Source of the DNA: Aphelenchoides besseyi
Taxonomy: Eukaryota > Nematoda > Chromadorea > Rhabditida > Aphelenchoididae
Assembly (NCBI GenBank): GCA_024699855.1
Contig: JAMPIQ010000001.1
Location: 4,774,001 to 4,838,000 of the forward strand
Length of the DNA: 64,000 bases
Direction: 5' to 3'
Both the position numbers and the translations under genes were made by a program. Below the pieces are notes generated by a model. The model had not been told where the DNA came from and made no database searches. It worked only from the letters and a program-made list of their open reading frames with translations. Positions 22,797 to 34,000 of the stretch are shown one piece after another (position 1 is the stretch's first letter; every line of letters starts with the position of its first letter).

Positions 22797-22943
22797 ATGG
22801 CTCAATTCATTGGTCTTCTCGCTCTTCTCCCATTCGTTTTGACTGTCAACGGTCAGTCGGGAAGTGGAACAACGACTTTCAAGAAGCTCACTTGTCCAGC
22901 TGAGATTACCGCAAAGACGGGATGCATTTGCACAGACTGTTAA
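22797..22943 (+). CDS. Tiny secreted Cys-rich peptide
   Basis: A single open frame of 48 codons, too short for most gene finders. MAQFIGLLALLPFVLTVNG is a textbook signal peptide, likely cut after VNG or at GQS. The mature part is about 29 residues, beginning with a Gly/Ser/Thr-rich stretch (QSGSGTTTFKK) and ending LTCPAEITAKTGCICTDC, with four Cys in the pattern C-x9-C-x-C-x2-C that could form two disulfides. It has a TATA box just upstream, an ATG context of CAAAAAATGG, and a polyadenylation signal AATAAA at about 22979. I do not recognise the family. Such peptides may be antimicrobial, cuticular, hormonal or effector molecules; the sequence does not decide between them. Confidence 0.65.
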   Translation: MAQFIGLLALLPFVLTVNGQSGSGTTTFKKLTCPAEITAKTGCICTDC

Positions 22944-22978
22944 ATTACATTATATAGTATTTAAAACGTTCAATCTCC

Positions 22979-22984
22979 AATAAA
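22979..22984 (+). terminator. Polyadenylation signal of the secreted-peptide gene
   Basis: AATAAA lies about 36 bp after the stop codon of the small secreted peptide. Confidence 0.5.
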
Positions 22985-23088
22985 CCGGTCAGCATTAATG
23001 TACGTTTTAATCAATTGTTGTTGAGTCAAAATGTCAATCAGCCTCTTTCTATGAGTTTGACTTCTGATTACTTCCTCGAAATAATAAC

Positions 23089-23160
23089 TCCAATGTGGTC
23101 TAGTGGTTAGGATTTGTGGCTTTCACCCACAAGGCCCGGGTTCGATTCCCGGCATTGGAA
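23089..23160 (+). tRNA. tRNA-Glu(TTC): tRNA-Glu (anticodon TTC)
   Basis: The full cloverleaf is visible. The acceptor arms TCCAATG and CATTGGA are perfectly complementary. The D-arm contains TGGTCTAGTGGTTAGG (A box). The anticodon stem is TGTGG/CCACA around the loop CTTTCAC with anticodon TTC at 23122-23124. The T-arm is CCGGGTTCGATTCCCGG (B box), and the discriminator is A. The body matches animal tRNA-Glu closely. There is no intron and CCA is not encoded. Confidence 0.97.
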
Positions 23161-24082
23161 GGAACTTTTTGCGTTCGATAATCACTGTTTACTTAAGAAT
23201 GTTTTTTTCTTTTCAATAGAACTTGCGATCAATCATTTTAAGTTTATTTTTGCAGGTTTTAACAATCGTCACTATGTGTGTTTTGGCAGAACCTCCATCA
23301 GCTTGTTCTCCTTGCTACGTTCAATTTGCAAACTCGCGACCGTGAAAGATATCGTTTGTTTCAATAATCACCGGCTATTCACTTCCCGAATATGCGAGTT
23401 CTTCCAGTTTCCAGTGGCCGGATCTGATCCCGATTCGGACTGAAATTGACGTTTATTGAGTCTAAACAATTAAGGTTGCTGAACTCTGAATAATGATTTA
23501 ATGGAACTCAAAAGCAATGCTGTTTTTCATGGAATTTTAAAACAAATCGTCGATTTAAATTCTTCTCATTGGCAATTTTATAGGCGTCTTTTGCCTTCTC
23601 GTCAGCACAGCAGCACTTAAGAACAATTTTCCGTTTTCTACGTAAACAAACTGCAGAAACGAAGTTCAATGAGACACACCAAATTGCTTTACTGTTTATG
23701 CTTCCGATTTTAGCATTCAATTCTTCTATTAGCAACGTTCTTACTGTTGATCACTTTCATTTCAAATGCCCAAACAATCCTCTTGCAAATTTCTCATCAA
23801 AAACGTCTATCCAATGGCGAAATGGAAACTGGAACACATCTCAATGCACCAATCTGCTCTTTGATCTTGGTCTTTACAAGAATGCTAAATTGCAAATGTT
23901 GCACCGAAAAAACTTTTCTTACAAATATTTTCAATTGTCCATCTTCGGTCTTCTCGAGCCGCTCCACTCGTGATTACTGTGGAATTTGGTCGCAGAAACA
24001 AAGGAAAGAAACGCAAGAACGTTTTCTTTGAAATGTATTCTAAGATTCTTGTTTACAGTTATCAACAACTTTCAGAACATAA
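23161..24082. other. No confident gene
   Basis: Several overlapping plus-strand frames (23698-23973 and others) are open but shift against each other. They may be decayed upstream exons of the BTB pseudogene. Confidence 0.3.
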
Positions 24083-24839
24083 ACATACATTAACACCCCT
24101 CAAACGGTTTTGGGTTGCAACATTTTGTATGACGATTGGGTACATATCACCTTGTCTTCGAGTGCTCATATTCGTCTCGTTATCAATTATCTACCCGACA
24201 ACTCTGCTATCACGCCCTACATTAGTTTTACTGTTCGTACTTCTGCTAACGAGAGTCCGTTGATGCAGCAGTTAGCCGAAACGTATAACAATCGCGACAT
24301 GTCTGATTTTGCGATTAAACTTAAAAATGGAAAGTTCATTTACGTTTGTCAAAATTGAACAAAAGGATTTGCAACTTTTGTTTCAGGTCTCCAAATTTGC
24401 TCTTCGAATGTACCCAGAAGTCTTTACAGCAATGTTGAATCACGATTAGAATGAAACTCAAACTTCAACTCTCGAAACCGTGGATGTGTCTCCAAATGTT
24501 ATTGAGTCAATGCTCCGCTATTTATAAACCGGAGAGTTGTCGAATTAGAATTCGATTGAGCACAGACTCTATGAATTGGCCGATCGCTATGCAATTGTAG
24601 TTTTTCAAGTTTGCCAACCGTTGAAAACATAATGAGCCTCTTAATTAGAGTGTGTGTATGAAAACATTTGCAAAAAGTTGACACCCAAAAACGTTCTCAA
24701 CACCTTGAAATTTATCGACAAATACACTCAACATCCCGCGTTTCGAAATTTTGTTTTCAAATACGCAAAGAACGACATCGAGTATTTACGGCAATTGCAC
24801 AGGTGGAATGAATTCAAGTCGACGAATCCGGAAATGTAA
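24083..24839 (+). pseudogene. BTB/POZ-domain pseudogene with three in-frame stops
   Basis: Exon 1 has MSDFAIKLKNGKFIY (BTB strand 1, 'SD..I..G....'). After an intron (about 24340-24387) comes VSKFALRMYPEVFTAML, the 'H+.VLA..S.VF.AM' helix. The frame then runs into TAG 24447-24449, TAA 24525-24527 in the middle of the conserved 'L(R/K)Y.YTGE' motif (RYL-stop-TGEL), and TAG 24546-24548. Good BTB sequence continues in the same frame: NSIEHRLYELADRYAI. After a further intron, CVYENICKKLTPKNVLNTLK and RNFVFKYAKNDIEYL form the helical tail typical of MATH-BTB proteins. Splice sites are intact, so the stops look recent. Without readthrough, the product would end inside the BTB domain. Confidence 0.75.
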
Positions 24840-24958
24840 AAGAGCTGAAAACCTAAAGATTCCAATTTCTTTTGTTGCTTTTGTTATTAAATCTTTTGTA
24901 CTTCAATAAAGAATCTGCAAGTTACCACAAAGTTTATTGCAAGTGTACATGTGTGAAC

Positions 24959-26670
24959 TTATTTTTGCACTTTTTTCGAATTTTGTCGCTTCTCACTCTT
25001 CGGTAGCGGTATAGCGGCGGGATTATCCACGAGCCCTACAGATACGTCTACTAATAACGAGAAAAGTAAACTCACGGGTCATGTAGCCATGTCGCAAGAT
25101 TTCACTGCATTTAATCCGTTGACTGTAATTTGGTTCAAACATTTGCTGTAAATTAAAAGCAATTTTATTTATGTGACGATTTCTGCTCACCATAAAAAGA
25201 AGCGCCAGTTCGGGATGACAACTCAACGCTTCTAGATTCGGTTCTTTGTTCATGATTGCACTCGATTTGTTGGTCTCATGTTCGAATGGAGTCTCCTCGT
25301 GAATCATGTCGTAGAGAACACAAGCCAACGACCACACATCCAAAGCTTTTGTTGCCTTAAATTACCATTGAGAAGGAAAGCAAGAGATGGAACTCACTAA
25401 TCCGTCTCGAACGTATTCTGGTGACCTTAAAATCAAATTCAAACCCGGAAATATTCTTTGCATTACATGAAATCGCGAGTTCCCACTTTCTTCAATCGAT
25501 AAACTCCAACCACGTTGTTTCCCAGGGACGTACAACCGCCAAAGTCCGCCAATTTCAATCGATCGCCGTTGATGAGAAAATTGTCGCTTTTGATGTCGCA
25601 ATGCACAATATCTAAAGAAGACAAGTTCACATCGTTTCTAAGCCCTCTACCAACCCTCGGAATGTATATATTGAACAGCACAAACCATTTGACTGAAATA
25701 AAATCGAAGAAAAGAATGTTCAATCGCTTGACGTTGCGCTTGATATTCGCAGAGATAGTCGATGAAAGAGTCTGAAAATCAGCTTCATTAACTCCATCAG
25801 CTTTCACTTACGTTGTGCCATCTCCAAAACCATGTACAATAGGTCGTTCTCGGTTTTACTATCAATCAGTTTGATTACATACGGCGAATTGGAAAAACGC
25901 TTCAGAACCTCCAATTCGTAGTTTAAAAGTACACGCCATGCACTCGGTTTGCCCAAATAAACTAAAAGAAGCTGTTCTTTATCTTATTGTACAAATCAAC
26001 AAACCGCATTTCAACGCAAATTTACGGCTCTCATCCACCGTATCTTCAACCAAAAACACCTAAAGCTGTTGTTATCGTCAAAAGAAATTGACACCAACTT
26101 TTGAGAATCCACCGTTACCGACCTGTTTCTTGAGTACGTACTCGGTCTTCTGATGAGTCTTAAAATCTTCGAACTAAAATATTTCACTTGACTTATCCAA
26201 CACACTTATACGTACTTCAATCACGTCTTCCACTTCAATCGGATACTGGACCTCTCTTTCCGTGGTCAAACGGGCAATCGGAGACTTCAGAAAATCGTTG
26301 CTGAGCAACTCGGAAGTATGCGGAAGTGGCGAACCACTGAAATTTGTTTCTTCCTGAGTCATTTCAAGATCCAACATTTCGGCGTTACGTCGACGAACAG
26401 GTTGCTGAAATAAGTTATTTAAGCAACAACAACAACATTTCCACTCACTTCATCGGACATAAGTTTCTTCAGTTGACTTGTCAGCTCCTCAAATGGCGGA
26501 GGTGAAAGACCCGGTTGCGTGTTCTCGACCGTCAAATCGTCGTTGGTTGCCGTTGCATCTTCGTTCTGTGCACTTGCTAATGGCAATTGCGTCCTTGCTA
26601 ATGGCAATTGCGTCCTTGCTAATGACAATTGCGTCCTTACGTTTTTAGTGGCCGCCGGCTCGTTGCTCAT
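24959..26670 (-). CDS. MPS1/TTK-like protein kinase
   Basis: The start is ATG 26670 (MSNEPAATKNVRTQLSLAR). A Gln/Leu/Thr-rich repeat and a low-complexity N-terminal region lead into the kinase domain: YVLKKQVGNGGFS (Gly loop; TTK has 'YSILKQIGSGGSSKVF'), VFLVEDTVDESRKFALKCG (Lys), PYVIKLIDSKTENDLLYMVL (TTK 'KIIRLYDYEITDQYIYMVM'), IVHCDIKSDNFLINGDRLKL with ADFGG (catalytic HxD and DFG), GTRDFMSPEYVRDG, and DVWSLACVLYDMIHEETPFE. The C-terminus is QRIKCSEILRHGYM and a basic tail. All catalytic residues are present; HRD reads HCD. The protein resembles the spindle-checkpoint kinase MPS1 more than other kinases I can recall, but this is by eye. About nine short introns. Confidence 0.82.
26575..26640 (-). 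repeat. Three-copy 21-bp tandem repeat inside the kinase N-terminus
   Basis: Three consecutive near-identical 21-bp units keep the frame and encode TQLxLAR-like heptads in the kinase N-terminal region. One position differs in the third copy and the first lacks its outer edge. Confidence 0.85.
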
Positions 26671-27988
26671 TTCAATCGAAAATGATTGGAGGTTGAAGAG
26701 GAGAATCATTGTGCTACGTGATGCAAATTTAGAAAAACCAACAGCTCGCATTATTGGTCGTCGAATGACGCCAAAAGTAAATCGACTTTCGGAGAAAATG
26801 ATTGTCATTTCCGATTTAGAAACCAACAGTAAGAACGGTAGTTTAATACGTGGTCATGGACTTTGGTTGCGGTTCTTATGCCCGACAGTTGCCGGCTTTT
26901 AGATTGACGATCATCAGATATTTGTCCACTTGTTTATGAGCAGCCGCTTCTGTAAAAGTCGAAGGCCTCTCGACTCAACAAACGGTCAGTTTCCTGTCTC
27001 ATGGAACTTAAAGCCTCAGGTTTCACGGATATGAGTCTATGGGCGGCACATCAAACAAACTTCCGATCAAAAATTGATTGTTGAGCGGAGATTTTGTCTC
27101 AGGGCGAAAACGCCGTTCGTTTCGTTTGGCTGTCGGACTGAAATCGCCGAACGTTCAGAGCCAAGTCACTGATTTCGTATTGTTTTTGAACGAGTTTGAT
27201 TTGTATAAGTTTCTTTATCGTTTTTGCTTAATCCACGCATCAACTTGAACTTTTTGCAGTTGACGGCCATCTTGCAGTCAAAAACAGAATTCGCGTCATT
27301 ACACAGTTTCAATGACTCGAGAGCTGTGTTTCAGGTCGGAGCAAGGACCGACTTTTGGAAATGGAGCCAACCACCTCCACAAGACGTCGAGAACGATCGA
27401 AATCGAGTAAGTTCGAAGAGCGGTTGATGTGCACGCAACGCATAGAAAACTTTAATAAGCTGTGGGTTGCAAGATCCTTCGATTAGCACAATTCATTTGT
27501 TTGCTGACATACAAAGAAGTAGAATTACATTCTCGATGCTTACTTTTTGAGTAGCACTTTCGATAAAACTTCTTCCTATCCACACATTCACTCAATGCAA
27601 ACTGGAGATGAATGTTCGAATGCATAGTCACTCAATTAGCTCCATGGTAACTGCAAAGATAAAGTAAAAAGGCATTAGCGGGGTTCTCAAAGAACTGCAC
27701 TACCAAAATCACATCAAACATCATCGGTTCATTGCTGTACATTTGTATTTGAACTTCACGATAGCAATATCAGACGATGATTCGGTTGAAATTTGCGGAT
27801 GAGAAAAGGCGTTTTCTGTGCTTTTTAAACACCTCTATTCCCAAGCTCTTTGTTTGTTACGGAAGGAGTGAATAAGCAGACCGTCTGTTTCGCCAATTCT
27901 TCATTACTTTCAAATGATCAACGTACAATCGATTGATCTGTTCGATTAACCTCGTGGTACCGCAAATGTTTTAAGTGCGTTTGATGAA
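26671..27988 (+). other. Divergent promoter region with coding-like plus-strand segments
   Basis: Several plus-strand pieces read like protein: RRIIVLRDANLEKPTARIIG (about 26700), QIFVHLFMSSRFCKSRRPLD (about 26920), FTDMSLWAAHQTNFRSKID (about 27020) and VTDFVLFLNEFDLY (about 27170). Candidate introns lie between some of them, but I could not join them into one open frame. This may be an unrecognised or decaying gene divergent from the kinase. None resembles Piezo. From 27430 to 27988 I see nothing but presumed Piezo promoter. Confidence 0.3.
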
Positions 27989-30900
27989 ATGGATCAAAAA
28001 GAGCTACCTAGTTGGAAAAAACTGCTAATCGATGTTTCGGTCAAACAAAAGTTGCGTCTATTGCGCGGGGTTTTGAACGTTGAAGGTGAGGAAAACCAGG
28101 ATTTTAAAGCTTTTTTCTTTAACTCATTATCGATATTTTCAGCCGTGGAAAGAGCGTTGACCGATTTTAAATTATGCATCTTCTTCATAATCGAAGTGCT
28201 GTGGCGAATCGCCGAACTTCACTTCTTTCGTCTCATTCTATTTGTCTTTATGGTCATCGCAACCAGCCATTTTTGTGCAGCACATATGGTTGTAATCGTT
28301 TTTGTTATCCTCACACTACTACTTCCATCCATCAACTTGTTCATGACGACCCTCACCGGAGTCTACTTGTTTGCGTTCTTCATCTTTCGTACTGTGGTTT
28401 TTAGCAAGGAAATCAAATTCATGAAAGATGAAAGTTGTAACGAATCGGATTTCGGTTTTAGTGAAACCGAATCTTTCAACAAATGGATTGGATTGCCTGA
28501 AGATGAAAATTCATTGTATCTTCCCGACTTACCGGTAAGCTCACAAAGAAGACTTTGATTTAAGCTCAGGTTTTTAGTGGCTGATAACTGCTTTGTTGTT
28601 GATCACACTTCAGTGGGTAGTTTACATTCGACAGAAACGCCGTCGCGCTCAACTTCAACTTGATGAGCCCCCGCCTGGAATCATCTTCGTTGATGCAATC
28701 GAAGGCAAACTGTTTGATGAGGATCTTTTTATGGCGTTCAAAGTTCTGCTCAACTACTGTTTCTACAAATTTGGTCTCGAATTCTCATTGATTGCTTTGG
28801 TGTTCGTTGCCTCGCGCCGTATGGACATGCTGGCCACAGTTCTTCTTTCGTGGGTCTTTGTTATCAGCATGTTCCATCGTACAGCTGCCAAAATTATTTG
28901 GCCGTTTCTTCTTCTTTACCTAATTATCGAGCTGCCAACACAATACGCAATGATTCTCGGACTTCCGCACGCCCTTTGTACGGGCACGTATTGAAGATGT
29001 TCATTCTGAAGTTTAATCTGAACAATTTAGAATATCCGTGGAGTTTGTTGATTGATGACATTAGCAAAAACGAGAATCTGTTGGTGTTTTTGGATCTTGC
29101 TGACTACAAATGGAAATCAAAACGTTCGGATTTCAACGGATTGTTGTGGGCCGATTTCTTAGCACTCATGTTCGTTGCTGCACAGTTGTCAGTCTTCAGA
29201 ACTGAGAACAAACATCATCCTGCCGGTCATAACAGTTCGATTTATCGAAACGGCGACTACACACTTCGTCGCAAGAATCCGTATTACGACTTCATTGGAA
29301 CTCAACGGTAATGACAATAGTTCTATAGTTAATAGTTAGCATTTTAGAAGCTTCGTTGACTACATAAAGATCACCGTCTTTCAATACGGTCATTGGATTA
29401 CACTGATCACTGTTCTGGTGGCAGGTCTTGGTGGAACTTCGCTGTTCGCTCTCGGTTATCTTGTTCTTGCTTTTTGGATGTTGTGGGAAGGAAACAATCT
29501 GTACACAATGAGAAACTACCGTGTCACTTTGTCGCGATGGTACATTGTTTGCGCTTACAACGTATTAGCCATGTTGTGGAAAGTGTCATTACAAGTGAGT
29601 TTTTCAATTAAGTTTTGAACATAATTTTTGTATGCAGATTGTTGGATGTGTGTTTGCAAAAGACTTGGACGACTACGATGAAGTTAGCAACGCAGGAATC
29701 AGTTCGGGATGCATCATTCGCCAGCTCTTCAGTATCGTTTGTGTTAACAAGAAATCTCAGAATCGTTTGTTTCCTGACGAAAGTAAATGTGCTGTTGAAA
29801 GAAGTGAAACGGAAATTGGCTTCGATTTGGTCGCGTTCATTTTCATTATCTTTCAATTGCGTATTCTCCACTCGTATTTGTTCCAACATTGCATCATCAA
29901 TGTTCGCTGTGAAATCATTCAAGCCAGTCGGTATGTTTACGTTCATTCAAACATGTCAAATGACCAACACTTACAGAGGTGCAATTTTGATTAATCAATT
30001 GGTCGAAAAGCAAATGCTTTCGGAAAACGAAGAGCAAAAGAAAAAGTTCAAGGAAATCAAAGAGCGTATGGATTCGATTCGGAAGCAACATTCACAGACC
30101 AATATTGAGCCGGAGACCTACGCACAAGGTAAGAAACCAAAAGGTTTAGTTATTTTCATTTAAGTTCTTTTTAGCCAAACGTGCCGGTGATTACTACATG
30201 TTTACAGAACCAAACGAGGAAAACATTGACGATCCTGCAAATTTACTTTTGCAAGAACAAACGCACGACACAACTAGCGGCCCGTCAAATACTACAGAGG
30301 TTAATTGCATTGTATGGTTGTTTTTATTTTCAAATTTAGAATTCCGGAAGAACCAAAGCTGCTGGGTCACCAAATGTTTTCGTTAATTCGGAGATTCCTG
30401 AAAAGAAAAACGACACCCAAGAGAAAATCAAAGATAGCAACCAGAAACAAGAACAAACAAGCACCAAGAGTTTGTCTTCGGTTAGCAGCACAGCGTCTTC
30501 TTCGCGAAAGCCAAATGATGAAAACTCAATAGACAAGCAAGAACGAATCGATGAGTTGACACATGAAAACGATCAACGAAAGAGACCTCGGAGTACATGT
30601 AAAAGCAGCATTTGTTGAGCTTCAATAATGTCAATTTCAGGGGCAAAATGTTACACAGCATCTTATTTCGTGTTGAAGTGCTTGAAGAGAGCTTTGCACT
30701 ACACATCCAGCTTCTTTAACCATCATTCTCGGGAACATCGATACGTCGAATACGTTTTGGATCAGGAGAAAATTCGAATGAAACGCGATATGTCTCATGT
30801 AAACTGACGTTTTGCAACCTCTGTGCAGTTTCTGTTTAGATCTTGTACAACACGGAAGAACGAACAAACGATTTGCGATATGAATGGAGAGCCGGAGGGA

Positions 30901-33742
30901 TGCAAATGATTGGCACTCTCGAAGAAATCGATAAAGCAGAAGAAGGAGCTCAAGCAAAATGGGAGCAACGACATTCGTTCGGACGTTTCATAATTTCGGT
31001 TGCTAGTTTGATTGCCGCTTATACTCACGTTTTGTGTTACATTTGTGCGTGTATTGCACATGCCTACTGCGGAGGTTTAATCACGTTGCCCTTGCCATTG
31101 ATGGTCTTCTTCTGGGGAACATTGAGTTCACCACGACCTTCCAAAGGTAAATGGATTGAATCATTACTGATCTTAACTCTGATTTAGTTTTCTGGGTTAC
31201 AATGATCACATACACAGAGCTGGTGATTGTCATCAAATTCATCTTTCAATTCAGTTTTTTGCACCCAAAAAAAGTTGCATTTGGAATTGAATGGTTGCCG
31301 TTTGCGTTTGGTGTTCAACGTGTTGACTATTTTGCTACTCGCGACGTCATTCTTCTAATCTCTCTGTTCCTTCATCGTTACATGCTTCGTCGTATTGGCC
31401 TGTGGAAAGATGCAAACATCGCTGACACTTTTGCGATTCCCGAAGCAGTCGAAGAAAAACGCTCAACCGGTGGCGAAGAACAGCAAAATGAACCCAACGG
31501 TAATAGACAAAAACATTGCAGCTCGACAATCGTTTTAGATTCATTAAATGCGGTTGAATCAGGAAGACATTCAAATGTCAGTACGAGCAACACACGTCGC
31601 ACAGGTTTCAGTTTGTTTTACAACAATCTGCGTTATCCAAGGTTCCGTTACATTCGCGACTTGTATCCGATCATGTTCTTTTTGGATCTCTTCTGTATTC
31701 TCATTCTCGTTGTGAAGTACTCGCATTTTGGAGAAATGGCATCAAATTCGAATGTTCTTCTGGTTAGTTTCTATTTGATGATTATTGACTCTTCGCTTGT
31801 AGAGTTCTCGCATACCTTTGATGTTTGTTGTCGTGCTCTTTATTTTGACGGTCATGTTGGTCATTGATCGGGCATTGTATCTTCGAAAAGCAGTGTTTTG
31901 GAAGCTGATTTATCAACTTGTCATAGTTGTTTGTCTGCATGTTTGGATTTTCATTGGATTAGTGGTCACTACTGAAACGTAACTACTCGAAAGTCGAACT
32001 AAATGATATTGCTTTTTAGACCTGCAGCTCAAAACTCTCCTGCCGGTTTCTTCTACGTCGTCAAGTGCATGTACCTGATAGTTTCGGCGTGGCAAATTCG
32101 TAACGGTTACCCACAGCGATGCACAGGAAACTTACTATGTCAAGCTTATGGATTATCGAACTATATCCTTTACAATGTGTACCTGTTGGCACCGTTAGTT
32201 TTCGAACTTCGAACAATCATCGAGTGGGCCTTCACCGACACAACGATGCCGATTTTCGATTTCATCAAAATGGAAGTCTACTATTCGAAAATCTTTCTTG
32301 TCAAATGTTCACGAGTTTTGGAAGAGGTATGAGAGTACTTTTTTCATTGTAAAATCGTTCCTCAGAAATGGCCAGCACCGCATGGTGAATCAAAAAGCAA
32401 ACTGGTCAAATATGGAATTGGAGTCCCGGCAGTTTTGGGCATTTTGATTTTGCTGTTTTCTCCGCTTTTGGCGTATGCGGTTATCAATCACATTGGACCT
32501 CAGAATCATCCAGAGCGTGTCGATATCACTGTTGGACTTCAGGGCTTTCCGGTAAGTCATTGCCAGTTATAAGTGTTCACTGCTTTCTTTAGCCGTTTTA
32601 CTCGATGAGCGCTCGAGGCTTTAGCATTAAAACGCTTAACAAAAAGGAAATCAATGAATTGGATTCGTGGTTCAGAAAGCAGCCAGAGAACGAGAATATC
32701 GATCGAAACAAAATACGTCGAGCACTTCCATTCATCAAGGACTACTACAACCCCTCTGGTAGTTCGGATATAATGGTAGGCATCGGTGTACTTCTTTTTT
32801 AACACCACTTTCAGGAGATTAAATTTCGTCCGGAATCTCAAGTTTTGTGGCCGATTTCATCAGAATCAGTTGACGCTATGCTTGAGGAACTTACAAAGAA
32901 TTCAACAATCAATAACATGTTGAAATTCGAAGTTCACGTGAAGTTTGTACGGGAGCGAAAATCGAACGACGAAGAGCCGCTGGTCCATACAGCAGATTGG
33001 ACGACCGAAATCTACTCGAATTCCACTCTTTCACTCTCACTACAAAATGCCATCGAAACACCAGGATCTCATGTAAGTTTGACTAGCTAAACATTTACGA
33101 TTTTGTTGTTTTAAGTTTGTGATTGAAAAAGTATTGCCGTATTACTTGGTAGTCCCATCCGAGGGCAAGGTCGTGGATGCTGATGTTCTACTGCAAGCTT
33201 TAATCCAAGAAGGTACAAAGATACGAGAGACCTTTTCAACTGTCGATCTTGTTCTCGAAACCAATTCGGTTTGTTTTTGTTCATCTAACACTCTTGATTG
33301 AATTGATATCTAGTGGAAACAAAAACGATGGACAATGCAATCCAACGTCAGTTCCTATCTTAAAGGACATTGTTTTTCGGATGAAAGAATCGACTACGGG
33401 CCTTACACAGATCAGTTACGCGAAATTCACATGGTTGCATTTGTTGATCGTCTGTTCCCTGCAATCATCACGAAATGGGCACAAGGCGGAATTGCGGCCA
33501 TGTACATCGCTGTAGTGTATTTTGGTGCTCGATTAATTCGCGCGATTATCACAAGCGAAACTCTTTCGGTGATCATCGACGAAATGCCAAATCCCAATCG
33601 TGTGCTTCAACTCTGTCTGGACATCTATTTGGCACGTGAAGAACACGATTTTAGATTGGAAGAAGATCTCTATGCGAAGTTGATCTTCTTGTTCCGTTCA
33701 CCGGAAACGTTGATCAAATGGACGCGCGAAAATAAACAATGA
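27989..33742 (+). CDS. PIEZO: Piezo mechanosensitive channel, short form lacking N-terminal blade
   Basis: About twenty exons give roughly 1,600 residues. From ATG 27989 (MDQKELPSWKKLLIDVSVKQ) the protein aligns with vertebrate Piezo from about residue 790. It has VLWRIAELHFFRLILFVFMV, NYCFYKFGLEFSLIALVF, LPTQYAMILGLPHALC and EYPW, then the clasp and beam (IIQASRGAILINQLVEKQML) and RAGDYYMF. The anchor and outer helix, the cap (RVDITVGLQGFP, IKFRPESQVLWPIS) and the inner pore helix IAAMYIAVVYFGARLIRAII follow. The C-terminus ends EDLYAKLIFLFRSPETLIKW. Thus pore, cap and lever parts are complete, but about a third of the usual blade is absent. Piezo is a trimeric plasma-membrane cation channel opened by tension. 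One intron (28984-29030) appears to use a GC donor. Confidence 0.93.
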
Positions 33743-34000
33743 TTTCTTCTTATCTTCGGGTCTGGATGCTACGTGTAATTGTTTTTGTGTAATACTTTAT
33801 CTACGGTTTCTTTTTTTCTCTTAGTTTCATGTTATGTACTTAATAGCTTTTTACCGTATCCGAACTGCTTCATCCACTACATCTCTTGTTCTCTTTATAA
33901 TACCGCATTAAATGTACCGTCTCTAAATAATAATGATCTTAGTTGTAAAATAAACGAATTACACTCAAAAAGATCTTTTATTTACATTCACAGCACAATT
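33743..34000. other. Convergent 3' flanks
   Basis: A/T-rich gap between the Piezo stop and the stop of the small minus-strand gene. AATAAA-type signals occur near 33950. Confidence 0.4.

Noticed and set aside
26519..26902. Plus-strand ORF of 127 codons with ALANGNC repeats
   Set aside because: Its first half is the antisense of the kinase's in-frame tandem repeat. Only the part after about 26690 could be coding, and it is listed as unresolved.
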